A DNA stretch of 64,000 bases from JAOUEA01 sp963810915 (GTDB lineage: Bacteria > Actinomycetota > UBA4738 > HRBIN12). Shown one piece after another: positions 47,880 to 55,399 of this stretch. Made by a program: the position numbers and the translations under genes. The notes below the pieces were generated by a model, which ran no database searches, was not told where the DNA came from, and saw only the letters and a list, made by a program, of their open reading frames with translations. The stretch is from assembly GCA_963810915.1 (NCBI GenBank), contig CAWEPH010000001.1:248001-312000 (forward strand). Reading direction: 5' to 3'. How positions within the stretch are numbered: position 1 is the stretch's first letter; each line of letters begins with the position of its first letter.

Positions 47880-48798
47880 GCGCGAGCACGCCGTCGACCA
47901 CGGGGAGCACGAGGGGCATGCGCACGCGCTCGGCGAGGAGTGTGACGTGGTGCCACTCACCGACGACATCCTCGTCTGCACCGAGCTGAGCTACGCCTAC
48001 CTCGAACGGTTCCCCGCACTGGACGGCGTGTCGTTCACCGTCGGACGCGGGGAGAAGGTCGCGCTCCTCGGAGCGAACGGGTGCGGCAAGTCGACCCTGC
48101 TGAAGATCCTGGATGGCCTCCTCTTTCCCGATGCGGGAGCGTTCGAGGCGTTCGGGCAACCCATCACCGAAGACAACCTCGAGGACGAGCAGTTCTCGAT
48201 GGGGTTCCGCTCGCGCGTGGGCTTCATCTTCCAGAACTCCGACGCGCAGGTGTTCTCGCCGACGGTGCGCGAAGAGGTGGCGTTCGGCCCCCTCCAACTG
48301 GGGTGGTCAACCGAGAAGGTGGAGCGCCGGATCGCCGACGTCATGGCGATGCTGGGCATCGAGACGCTCGCCGACCGCGCGCCGTTCCAGCTCTCAGGCG
48401 GACAGAAGAAGAAGGTGGCCATCGCCTCGGTGCTCGTGATGAACCCCGAGGTGCTGCTCTTCGATGAGCCAACGGCGGCGCTCGATCCTCGCACGCAGCA
48501 GTGGTTGATCGAGCTGATCGCCGAGCTGAACGCGGCCGGCAAGACCATCGTGCTGGCCACACACGACCTCGACGTCCTCGACGTGGTCGCCGACCGCTGC
48601 CTCGTGTTCTCCGAGGATCACCGGATCGTGGCCGAGGGAACGCCCAGAGAGATCCTCGCCGATCGCGACCTCCTGCTCGGCGTGAACCTGATCCACGAGC
48701 ACAGTCACCTGCATCCCGGCGAGGCGCCCCACGGGCACGAGCACGGACCCGGACATCACGACGAGCTCCCGTCGCCCGAGGTGCTTGGGGCGCGTTGA
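47857..48798 (+). CDS. cbiO: ECF transporter ATPase CbiO with His-rich ends
   Basis: Energises cobalt or nickel uptake. Walker A LLGANGCGKST, signature LSGGQKKKVAIASVL and Walker B VLLFDEPTAALD are present. The N-terminus (EHAVDHGEHEGHAHAL) and C-terminus (HEHSHLHPGEAPHGHEH and beyond) are rich in His, consistent with metal handling. The start is GTG 47857, overlapping cbiQ; a TTG at 47869 is possible. Length 313. It is followed convergently by the Fur-family gene 3 bases away. Confidence 0.92.
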   Translation: MTSSLATEREHAVDHGEHEGHAHALGEECDVVPLTDDILVCTELSYAYLERFPALDGVSFTVGRGEKVALLGANGCGKSTLLKILDGLLFPDAGAFEAFGQPITEDNLEDEQFSMGFRSRVGFIFQNSDAQVFSPTVREEVAFGPLQLGWSTEKVERRIADVMAMLGIETLADRAPFQLSGGQKKKVAIASVLVMNPEVLLFDEPTAALDPRTQQWLIELIAELNAAGKTIVLATHDLDVLDVVADRCLVFSEDHRIVAEGTPREILADRDLLLGVNLIHEHSHLHPGEAPHGHEHGPGHHDELPSPEVLGAR

Positions 48799-48801
48799 GC
48801 C

Positions 48802-49242
48802 TCAGGACGCGGCGTCCGCGCAGTCCTCGCAGCGCCCGGTGATCGCGAAGTGGGTCAAGTCGGCGACGAACCCGTGGTGGCGGTGGATCAGCTCCTGGAG
48901 CGCGTGGGCCTCCTTCAGGGACAGCGCGTCGTCGCGCCCGCAGTTCCCGCACGTGAGGTGGACGTGCTCGGCCTCCTCGGTCCGGTGGTATTCGGCGCCG
49001 GTCTCGAGGTGCGAGTGCGAGAGCACGCCGATGTCCTCGAGCGTGGCGAGCGTCCGATAGACGGTTGAGGCGTTCACGCCCGGCATCTCTCCCTGGACCT
49101 TGCGGGCGATCTGGGTCGGGGAGATGTGGCCCTGGGTGCGCATGACCTCCGACACGATCGCGCGGCGCTGCGGGGTCATCCGCAATCCTCGAGAGCGCAA
49201 CAGCTCCATCACGCCGCTGAAATCGTGTCCCGAGCGCTCCAT
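48802..49242 (-). CDS. Fur-family metal-responsive transcriptional regulator
   Basis: Metal-dependent repressor, 146 residues. The DNA-recognition helix region is VNASTVYRTLATLED (56-70). Structural zinc ligands are C98, C101, C138 and C141 (CGNCG, CEDC); the sensory region includes HSHLETGAEYH and EHVHL. Subfamily (Fur, Zur or Nur) is uncertain. The neighbouring cobalt/nickel transporter and the similar operator before cbiM favour control of Co/Ni uptake, though zinc is possible. It has a perfect palindrome over its own promoter, so autoregulation is likely. Confidence 0.9.
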   Translation of the reverse strand: MERSGHDFSGVMELLRSRGLRMTPQRRAIVSEVMRTQGHISPTQIARKVQGEMPGVNASTVYRTLATLEDIGVLSHSHLETGAEYHRTEEAEHVHLTCGNCGRDDALSLKEAHALQELIHRHHGFVADLTHFAITGRCEDCADAAS

Positions 49243-49248
49243 CCGCCC

Positions 49249-49290
49249 AGCTTAGCAGGCACTTGCAGGTGCAATTCACCTTGCACCTGC
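49249..49290 (-). promoter_or_regulatory. fur promoter with perfect 10-6-10 palindromic operator
   Basis: GCAGGTGCAA (49265-49274) and TTGCACCTGC (49281-49290) are exact inverted repeats around TTCACC. On the minus strand TAAGCT (49254-49249) is the -10, 6 bases before the ATG at 49242, and GAATTG within the palindrome sits at -35 spacing. Binding would block transcription of fur. Confidence 0.65.
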
Positions 49291-49340
49291 CCGTCACCGC
49301 GGCTGGGCCGGGACCGCGCGATCCCCGGGCCGCCGCTGGG

Positions 49341-49346
49341 TAGCCT
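49341..49346 (+). promoter_or_regulatory. -10 element TAGCCT, leaderless start of the NmrA-like gene
   Basis: TAGCCT ends 6 bases before the ATG at 49353. The fur operator lies about 50 bases upstream and might also affect this promoter. Confidence 0.45.
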
Positions 49347-49352
49347 GCCTTC

Positions 49353-50240
49353 ATGACCGTGATGGTGACGGGGGGCTCCGGCGTGGTAGGCCACGCCCTC
49401 GTTCGACGGCTGGTGCGGGAGGACGAGGTGCGCGTCTGCGTGCGGCGCGCCGAAGCCGCCGAGCCGTTGCGCGCCCTGGGCGCGAAGGTCGCCCTCGGGC
49501 GGCTCGACGACGCCGACGCGCTCGCCGAGGTGCTGGGTGGGGTCTTCACCCTCTTCCACCTTGTCGGTGGCCCCAACCAGCCCCACCGCGACGCCCTGAT
49601 GGACGCCAACCACGGTTCCGCGCTGCGTGCCGTGGTTGCGGCCAAGGAGGGCGGGGTGCGACGGATCATCCTGGTCTCGGTACCTGGCGCCTCGCCCGAC
49701 GCCGCCGATCCCTTCCTCCGCGCGAAGGGTCTCGCCGAGGAGGTCGTCGCCACCAGCGGCCTCGAGTACGCCGTCGTGCGCGCGACGCACGTGTATGGGC
49801 TGGGGGGTCTGTGGTTCACGGCCGTGGTGCAGGGCGCATCGTCGACGCCGCCGATCACGATCGGGGGCGCCCACATGGTCGCCCCGCTCCTCGCTGAGGA
49901 TCTGGCAACCGTGTTGATGGCCGCCGACCGCCTCGAGGAAGGGCTCGAGGGGATCTGGGCGCTCGAGGGGCCCGACGCGCTCACCCCGCAGGCTTTCGCC
50001 CGGCTCCTCGCGGACGGCGCGCGCGCCCCCGCGCGCCCCCTCGGCCCCGACGTGGGTGCGGAGCTCGAGGCCCTCCTGGGGTTCCCGCTCGCGCAGGAGG
50101 CCGTCGCGCACCTCCTCCGTCCCGAGCGCGCCGATGCCGCCGATGCCGCCGCCGCGTTCGGCGTCGAGCGCACCCCGCTCGCCGAAGGCCTCCGTCGGAC
50201 GCTCGCCCGGGTTCCGACGGTCCCTCCTCCCGCCCGGTAG
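49353..50240 (+). CDS. NAD(P)-binding NmrA/complex I NDUFA9-like atypical SDR
   Basis: Rossmann-fold protein of 295 residues with the dinucleotide motif VTGGSGVVGHALVRRL at the N-terminus and the extended-SDR segments LFHLVGGPNQPH and RATHVYGLGG. The catalytic YxxxK is not evident, as in NmrA-like regulators or quinone-handling proteins. The C-terminal third is Ala/Arg-rich. Transcription appears leaderless. The enoyl-CoA hydratase gene follows closely but has its own -10. Function unknown. Confidence 0.75.
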   Translation: MTVMVTGGSGVVGHALVRRLVREDEVRVCVRRAEAAEPLRALGAKVALGRLDDADALAEVLGGVFTLFHLVGGPNQPHRDALMDANHGSALRAVVAAKEGGVRRIILVSVPGASPDAADPFLRAKGLAEEVVATSGLEYAVVRATHVYGLGGLWFTAVVQGASSTPPITIGGAHMVAPLLAEDLATVLMAADRLEEGLEGIWALEGPDALTPQAFARLLADGARAPARPLGPDVGAELEALLGFPLAQEAVAHLLRPERADAADAAAAFGVERTPLAEGLRRTLARVPTVPPPAR

Positions 50241-50243
50241 CAT
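50238..50243 (+). promoter_or_regulatory. -10 element TAGCAT, leaderless start of the enoyl-CoA hydratase gene
   Basis: TAGCAT overlaps the stop of the previous gene (TAG 50238-50240) and ends 6 bases before the GTG at 50250. Confidence 0.4.
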
Positions 50244-50249
50244 CGCCAC

Positions 50250-51032
50250 GTGAGCGGGTTCGCGCATCTGGAGGTGTCCGACGGGGTGGGTGTCGTGCGC
50301 CTGAACAGGCCACCCGCCAACGCGATCGACCTGCAGATGGGGCTCGAGCTGCAGGAGGCCATCGGTGAGGCGGGTGGGCGCGACGACGTGGGAGCGCTCG
50401 TTCTATGGGGCGGCAGGAAGATCTTCGCGGCGGGCGCGGACGTCAAGGCGATGGCGGAGTGGGGACCCGACGAGGTCCGCCCGAGCGTCGAGGCGCTGGG
50501 CGCGGCGTGCGACCTCTTGGAGGCCCTTCCCAAGGTCTCGATCGCCGCCGTGAACGGCTACGCCCTGGGCGGCGGCATGGAGCTCGCGCTCGCGGCCGAT
50601 CTGCGGTACCTCGCCGAGGACGCGAAGCTGGGGCAGCCGGAGATCACTCTCGGGGTGATCCCCGGTGCCGGCGGGACCCAGCGACTCACCCGGCTCGTCG
50701 GCCCGGGGCGTGCGCGCGAGTTGATCCTCACCGGACGCCAGATCGGGTCCGCGGAGGCCGCGGAGCTGGGCCTGAGCGCGGCCGTGGTTCCTCCCGACGA
50801 CGTCCTCGATGCGGCCGTCGCCGCGGCGCGCGCGTTCGCGCGCGGGCCCCGCGCGGCGCTCGCGGCCGCCAAGGCATCCATCGCCGCGGCGGTGAGCGCG
50901 CCCGGTCCCGAAGGCATCCGGCGCGAGCGTGAACTCTTCCTCGCGTTGTTCGGCGGAGCCGACCAGCGGGAGGGGATGCGGGCGTTCCTCGAGAAGCGCC
51001 CCCCGCGCTTCGGCGTGAGCGAACGCGCGTAG
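50250..51032 (+). CDS. Enoyl-CoA hydratase/isomerase family protein
   Basis: Crotonase-fold enzyme of beta-oxidation or related CoA pathways, 260 residues. Oxyanion-hole segments are KIFAAGADVKAM and NGYALGGGMELALAADLRY. Both catalytic Glu positions are occupied (GGGMEL and GQPEITLGVIPGAGGTQRL), so hydratase activity is likely. A GTG start without a ribosome binding site fits a leaderless message. Confidence 0.93.
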   Translation: MSGFAHLEVSDGVGVVRLNRPPANAIDLQMGLELQEAIGEAGGRDDVGALVLWGGRKIFAAGADVKAMAEWGPDEVRPSVEALGAACDLLEALPKVSIAAVNGYALGGGMELALAADLRYLAEDAKLGQPEITLGVIPGAGGTQRLTRLVGPGRARELILTGRQIGSAEAAELGLSAAVVPPDDVLDAAVAAARAFARGPRAALAAAKASIAAAVSAPGPEGIRRERELFLALFGGADQREGMRAFLEKRPPRFGVSERA

Positions 51033-51171
51033 CGCGCGCCCCGCCCGCCCGCACGGAACCCATGCACCGTCCCCGGGAATGAACCGACCCCGTGGGTCGT
51101 TCGAAGTACGTGCGAGGACCCCGCCCGCCTTCGTCGTCCGATCCGGGGTTCCGCGGAAGGATGTGAGTCAC

Positions 51172-51375
51172 GTGGCAGAGGACCGGTACAGGGGCAAGAG
51201 TGTCCGACCGCTCCCGCGGCCGAATAAGCAGTACAGCGCCGGACGCGTCTGCGCGGAGCCCGGGTGCGAGACGAAGCTCTCCCGATACAACAAGTGGAAC
51301 TACTGCTGGCAGCACGAGCCCGTCCACGCCTACGTCCCGCGCGGCAAGCGTCGGAGCAAGAAGGAGGCGGCGTAG
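51172..51375 (+). CDS. Small basic protein with a Cys-His zinc motif
   Basis: A 67-residue protein containing VCAEPGCETKLSRYNKWNYC followed by WQHEP, a C-x4-C...C-x2-H pattern expected to bind zinc, and a Lys/Arg-rich tail (GKRRSKKEAA). GGAAGG about 11 bases upstream supports the GTG at 51172; a GTG at 51163 is also in frame. Similar small proteins are common in actinobacteria, but I know of no function. A nucleic-acid binding role is plausible from the charge. Confidence 0.65.
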   Translation: MAEDRYRGKSVRPLPRPNKQYSAGRVCAEPGCETKLSRYNKWNYCWQHEPVHAYVPRGKRRSKKEAA

Positions 51376-51407
51376 GCGCCGCTCCACCCCGAGCCAATGC
51401 CGATACT

Positions 51408-51430
51408 CGAGGCCCCTTCCAGGGGCCTCG
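51408..51430 (+). terminator. Perfect 9-bp hairpin after the small zinc protein
   Basis: CGAGGCCCC (51408-51416) pairs with GGGGCCTCG (51422-51430) over TTCCA. It is followed by the pyrimidine-rich CTTCCATCTCC. This is the most terminator-like hairpin in the window. Confidence 0.7.
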
Positions 51431-51504
51431 CTTCCATCTCCGGTCAAGGTGCTCCGGACGCGGGCCGATGGAAGGGGGACCGCTCCCCCCGAGCGCGAAC
51501 CCAT

Positions 51505-51687
51505 ATGCCGAACGAGACCGTCGAGCCTCCCGCGATGCGCGAGGGTGGCTGCCCGTATTGCGAGCGCAGCGTGCTCGTGTACGAGGAGCCCCCTCGGTGC
51601 CCGCTCTGTGCCTGTCCGCTGGACGCAGGCTCGTTGCGTCCCTACGCCTTCCCGGACGATCGCGCGGGAGCCTCCGAAGCGGACTGA
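51505..51687 (+). CDS. Small zinc-ribbon protein
   Basis: A 60-residue protein with two CxxC knuckles, GGCPYCERS and RCPLCACPL, 14 residues apart, the rubredoxin/zinc-ribbon pattern. The ATG at 51505 is preferred; an ATG at 51397 would run through the terminator hairpin and is unlikely. It ends head-on against the PabB-PabC gene with no gap. Function unknown. Confidence 0.55.
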   Translation: MPNETVEPPAMREGGCPYCERSVLVYEEPPRCPLCACPLDAGSLRPYAFPDDRAGASEAD

Positions 51688-53463
51688 TCACACCTCGAGC
51701 AACCGGGCGTCCTTGCGCCCCCGATTGTCGCTGATCAACCCCACGGCTTCGGCCCCCGCGAGCTCGCCGATCTCGATCGGCCGCTCGGCCACCCAACCTT
51801 CCTCCAACGCCGCCTCTCGCCCGATGCCCGCGAGGAGTCCGGAATCGAGGGGCGGCGTCCACCACCGACCGTCGATGCGCACGATGACGTTCGCGATCGT
51901 GGTCTCGGTGATCTCGCCGCGCGCGTTCGTGAGGATCACGTCGTCGGCGTCGGGGTGGCGGGCCCTCGCTTCCTCGTAGACGCGTCGGCGGGTCGTTTTG
52001 TGGAAGAGCATGGGATCGGCCGGGTCGACCGGCTCGTGCGTATCGATGGCAACGCTGACGACGTCCGGATAGCGTGGCGCGGCCACGGCCCCCGACTCGA
52101 CACGACCGCGCCGATCGAGCACAACGCGCACGCGCGCGGCGCGATCGGTCACGCGAGCCACCGCGCGTTCCAGCGCGCTCACCACGAGGGCCTCGTCGTA
52201 GGCGAACCCGAAGTATCCGGCGGAGCCGCGCAGCCTGGCGAGGTGGCGTTCAAGATGACGAAAGCCCTCGGCCGGGTCATGGTGGATCGTCTCGAAGAGC
52301 TCGAAGTGCGGACGGCGCGCGGTGAGGACGCGGGCCTTGGCCACGACCTCGTCGTACTCGTTCGCGGCCCGCGAGTCCCACGTGATCCCCCCTCCAACGC
52401 CGTACTCCGCGGTGGCGGTTTCGGTGTCGAGGACCACCGTACGGATGGGCACGTTGAACCGCGCGCGCGGCAGGCCCGAGCCGGGCGGCGCCAGGTAGCC
52501 GACGGCCCCGCAGTAGACGCCGCGGGGCGCATCCTCGAGCTCCGCGATCAGCTCCATCGTGCGGACCTTGGGCGCTCCCGTGACGGAGCCGCACGGGAAC
52601 AGGGCGCGGAAGACGTCGACGAGTCCCGTGGTGGGTTGCTCGTGGGCCGACACCGTGGACGTGAGTTGCCACACCGTCTCGTACCGCTCGAGATCGAAGA
52701 CATCGCTCCATGTGACGGATCCGGGGGTCGCGACCCGACCCATGTCGTTGCGGAGTAGGTCCACGATCATCGCGTTCTCGGCTCGGTCCTTCACGGATCC
52801 GCGGAGGCGTGCGGCGACCTCCGCGTCCTCGGCGGGCCAGCGTCCCCGCGGGGCCGTGCCCTTCATCGGACGCGTGGTGAGCACGCCGTCGTCGAGGCGG
52901 AAGAAAAGCTCGGGCGAGGCCGAGCAGACGCGGTAACGACCCAGGTCCAGGTAGGCGGCGTAGGCGCCCCGCTGGGCGAAGCAGAGGTCGCGGTAGAGAC
53001 CACGGGGATCGCCCTCCACCCGTGAATGCAGGCGCAGGGTGTGGTTCACCTGATAGGTGTCGCCGGCGGCGATGTGCTCACGGATGGCTCCGATCGCGCG
53101 GTCGTAGGTCGTCCGGTCGACGGAGGGACGCCACGCTCCCTCGACGGCAGGCTCCGGATCGCGCTGGGGCTCCGGCAGCACGGTCTCCTCGCGACGTTCG
53201 AACATCGCGAACCACGCCAGGGGGAGCCGCGCGAACGGGTCCCCCGGCCCCCGGGTGCGCACGACGAGCGAAGGATCGAGGCCGGGCGCCGCCTCGTACG
53301 CCAGGAAGCCCGCCACCCACAGCCCGCGCACGGCCGCCGCCTCGGCCGCCGCGATCGTCCCGGGGACCTCGTCGGGCCGGGTGGCCTCCAGCACGCCCAC
53401 AGGTCCCACGAGGCGGAACGAGGCCGAGGCTCCCGTGAGGTCGTCGAATCGAGCGTCGAGCAT
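51688..53463 (-). CDS. pabB: Aminodeoxychorismate synthase component I fused to aminodeoxychorismate lyase
   Basis: A 591-residue PabB-PabC fusion that would make p-aminobenzoate for folate. Residues about 1-355 are the chorismate-binding domain (VNHTLRLHSRVEGD, TRPMKGTAPRGRW, DLLRNDMGRV, GSVTGAPKVRTMELIAELE, GVGGGITWDS). Residues about 365-591 are a class IV PLP aminotransferase fold (RHLERHLARLRGSAGYFG, LFHKTTRRRVYEEA with the PLP Lys, ILTNARGEITETTIANVIV). ATG 53463 has TATCGT 6 bases upstream. The glutamine amidotransferase PabA is not in the window. Confidence 0.93.
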   Translation of the reverse strand: MLDARFDDLTGASASFRLVGPVGVLEATRPDEVPGTIAAAEAAAVRGLWVAGFLAYEAAPGLDPSLVVRTRGPGDPFARLPLAWFAMFERREETVLPEPQRDPEPAVEGAWRPSVDRTTYDRAIGAIREHIAAGDTYQVNHTLRLHSRVEGDPRGLYRDLCFAQRGAYAAYLDLGRYRVCSASPELFFRLDDGVLTTRPMKGTAPRGRWPAEDAEVAARLRGSVKDRAENAMIVDLLRNDMGRVATPGSVTWSDVFDLERYETVWQLTSTVSAHEQPTTGLVDVFRALFPCGSVTGAPKVRTMELIAELEDAPRGVYCGAVGYLAPPGSGLPRARFNVPIRTVVLDTETATAEYGVGGGITWDSRAANEYDEVVAKARVLTARRPHFELFETIHHDPAEGFRHLERHLARLRGSAGYFGFAYDEALVVSALERAVARVTDRAARVRVVLDRRGRVESGAVAAPRYPDVVSVAIDTHEPVDPADPMLFHKTTRRRVYEEARARHPDADDVILTNARGEITETTIANVIVRIDGRWWTPPLDSGLLAGIGREAALEEGWVAERPIEIGELAGAEAVGLISDNRGRKDARLLEV

Positions 53464-53469
53464 GCCGGA

Positions 53470-53475
53470 ACGATA
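53470..53475 (-). promoter_or_regulatory. -10 element TATCGT, leaderless start of pabB-pabC
   Basis: On the minus strand TATCGT ends 6 bases before the ATG at 53463. No ribosome binding site. Confidence 0.45.
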
Positions 53476-53541
53476 CGCGCGCGCCGATCCGCCGAGCGGG
53501 CGAAGACGCCCTGAGCCGCGAGGACGCCGCCACCGGGCTGT

Positions 53542-53547
53542 TAGCCT
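53542..53547 (+). promoter_or_regulatory. -10 element TAGCCT, leaderless start of mnmA
   Basis: TAGCCT ends 6 bases before the ATG at 53554. The spacer CGGGGG is unlikely to act as a ribosome binding site because it touches the start codon. Confidence 0.45.
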
Positions 53548-53553
53548 CGGGGG

Positions 53554-54633
53554 ATGACGCGGCCCTCGGTGTTGGTGGCGATGTCGGGCGGGGTGGACTC
53601 GTCCGTCGCGGCGTGCCTCCTGCAGGAGCAGGGGTACGAGGTGTTCGGCTCCCACATGAACCTCGTGCACCTCGAGGGTGTGGAGCACGGGTGCTGCGGT
53701 CCCAGCGCCCGCCGCGACGCCGAGGCCGTGGCGCGCATCGCGGGGTTCCCGTTCGAGATCTGCGACCTGAGCGCGGAGTTCCGCGAGCGGGTCGTGGACG
53801 ACTTCGTGGCCGAACACGCGCGGGGGCGCACGCCCAATCCGTGTGCGCGGTGCAACGGCGAGATCAAGTTCGGGGCGTTCCTTCGCCGCGCCGACGACCT
53901 CGGGGTGGACCTCGTCGCGAGCGGCCACTACGTCCGCACCGTCGAGGACCAGGACGGGCGTTGGCACCTCATGCGGGGTGAGGACCCCGCGAAGGACCAG
54001 ACATACATGCTCCACATGCTCGATCAGCGACAGCTCGCGCGCGCCCGCTTCCCGGTAGGCGGCCTGGCCAAGGCGGAGACTCGGGTGCTCGCGGAGCGGT
54101 TCGGCCTGCCCGTCGCCGCCAAGCCGGACAGCCAGGAGCTCTGCTTCGCTCCGAGCGGGGACGCGGGCGGGTTCGTGCGATCGCAGGCGCCCGAGCTGGT
54201 GCGCCCCGGCGGCGAGGTCGTGGATCGCGACGGGGCCGTGCTGGCGGGGCATGACGGCGTCTTCGCGTTCACGGTCGGTCAGCGCCGGGGGCTGGGCGTG
54301 GCCACGGGCACCCCCGCCTACGTCGTCGAGGTCGACGCCTCCGCGAACCGGGTGATCGTGGGTGCGCAGGAGCTGTTGGCGCGTTCCGGGCTCGTGGCCG
54401 ACCGCGTCTCCTGGGTGGCCGGCTCGGCGCCCACCGACGGGCCGTTCGAGGCCGACGTACGGATCCGATACCGAGGCGAGGACACCCCCGCGGTCGTCGA
54501 GCCGCTCGGCCCCGATCGGCTCCGGGTGACGTTCCGCAGCCCCCAGCGCGCGGTGGCGCCGGGCCAGAGCGTGGTCGTCTATCGCGGTGACGAGCTGCTG
54601 GGCGGCGCGCGCATCGTGGAGGCGCTCAGCTAG
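53554..54633 (+). CDS. mnmA: tRNA-specific 2-thiouridylase
   Basis: Introduces 2-thiouridine at position 34 of tRNA Lys, Glu and Gln. The PP-loop SGGVDSSVAAC is at the N-terminus, the first catalytic Cys is in NPCARCNGEIKFG and the second in DSQELCFAP; GQRRGLGVATG and the C-terminal beta-barrel are in place. Length 359 is normal. It is the first gene of a run toward ligA. Confidence 0.96.
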   Translation: MTRPSVLVAMSGGVDSSVAACLLQEQGYEVFGSHMNLVHLEGVEHGCCGPSARRDAEAVARIAGFPFEICDLSAEFRERVVDDFVAEHARGRTPNPCARCNGEIKFGAFLRRADDLGVDLVASGHYVRTVEDQDGRWHLMRGEDPAKDQTYMLHMLDQRQLARARFPVGGLAKAETRVLAERFGLPVAAKPDSQELCFAPSGDAGGFVRSQAPELVRPGGEVVDRDGAVLAGHDGVFAFTVGQRRGLGVATGTPAYVVEVDASANRVIVGAQELLARSGLVADRVSWVAGSAPTDGPFEADVRIRYRGEDTPAVVEPLGPDRLRVTFRSPQRAVAPGQSVVVYRGDELLGGARIVEALS

Positions 54634-54718
54634 GCGCCATCGAGGCGGCAACCCTCCCCGGTCTCGGCGTCACATCGCTCCACTATCATCGGCATCCCCA
54701 GCTGCGAGGAGCCACCGG

Positions 54719-55399
54719 GTGAAGCTGCTCCGCCGTCGCGCCAAGAGCTTCGATATCCAGGTCCAGGAGATGACGCTGCACATCACCGCGCCGGAGGACT
54801 ACGCGGAGGAGTCGCGCGCGGCGGGACTCGGCTTCTGGGAGCAGCTGCAGTCTTACGCGTTGCGCTATCCGGCGTTCCGGCAGTCCAAGCGGCCGCTCAC
54901 CGAGATCGGCACCGACGCACCCGACATCGTGCGCGAGATGGTGGTCGCCGCCTCCAGCGCAGGCGTGGGCCCCATGTTCACCTTCAGGGGCGCCGTGGTG
55001 GACCAGGTCGGGCGCTTCCTGTCCGAGCAGCTCTCCGAGCTCACCGTCTCCTGTGACGGCGACTACTTCATCAAGGCCAAGAAGCGCATGAAACTGGCGG
55101 TGCGGCGCCACGGCGGTGAGCCGCTCACCGTGGCCCTGACGCCGGACAGCCGCGGGGTGGGCGTCTCCACGACGCTCGGCCGCGGCAAGGGTCATTCGGG
55201 CCCCGACGGACTCGCCGTGATCGCCGAGTCCTGCATGATGGCCGACGCCGCCGCGGCAGGGGTCCAGGCGGTCCTCGGCAAGCCTGACGGGATGGGGATG
55301 GCGCTGCGCTACCTCGAGCAGGTGCCCAAGGTGATCGGGGGGGTGGTGGTGGTGGGAGAGACCATCGGGGTCGCCGGCGGCGTGGAGATCGCGGGTTGA
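54719..55399 (+). CDS. UPF0280 family protein (ApbE-like fold)
   Basis: A 226-residue protein of a family known mostly from archaea and scattered bacteria, distantly related to the FMN transferase ApbE. Matching segments are PDIVREMVVAASSAGVGPM, ELTVSCDGDYFIKA, GVGVSTTLGRGKGHSGPDG and ESCMMADAAAAGVQAVL. GAGGA precedes the GTG at 54719 and TATCAT at 54684-54689 may be its -10. The stop overlaps the TTG start of ligA. The biochemical role is not established. Confidence 0.8.
   Translation: MKLLRRRAKSFDIQVQEMTLHITAPEDYAEESRAAGLGFWEQLQSYALRYPAFRQSKRPLTEIGTDAPDIVREMVVAASSAGVGPMFTFRGAVVDQVGRFLSEQLSELTVSCDGDYFIKAKKRMKLAVRRHGGEPLTVALTPDSRGVGVSTTLGRGKGHSGPDGLAVIAESCMMADAAAAGVQAVLGKPDGMGMALRYLEQVPKVIGGVVVVGETIGVAGGVEIAG

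Noticed and set aside
53464..54651. N-terminal extension of the PabB-PabC frame across mnmA
   Set aside because: The extra 396 codons are antisense to mnmA and have no family-like sequence. The ATG at 53463 with its -10 element is the natural start.
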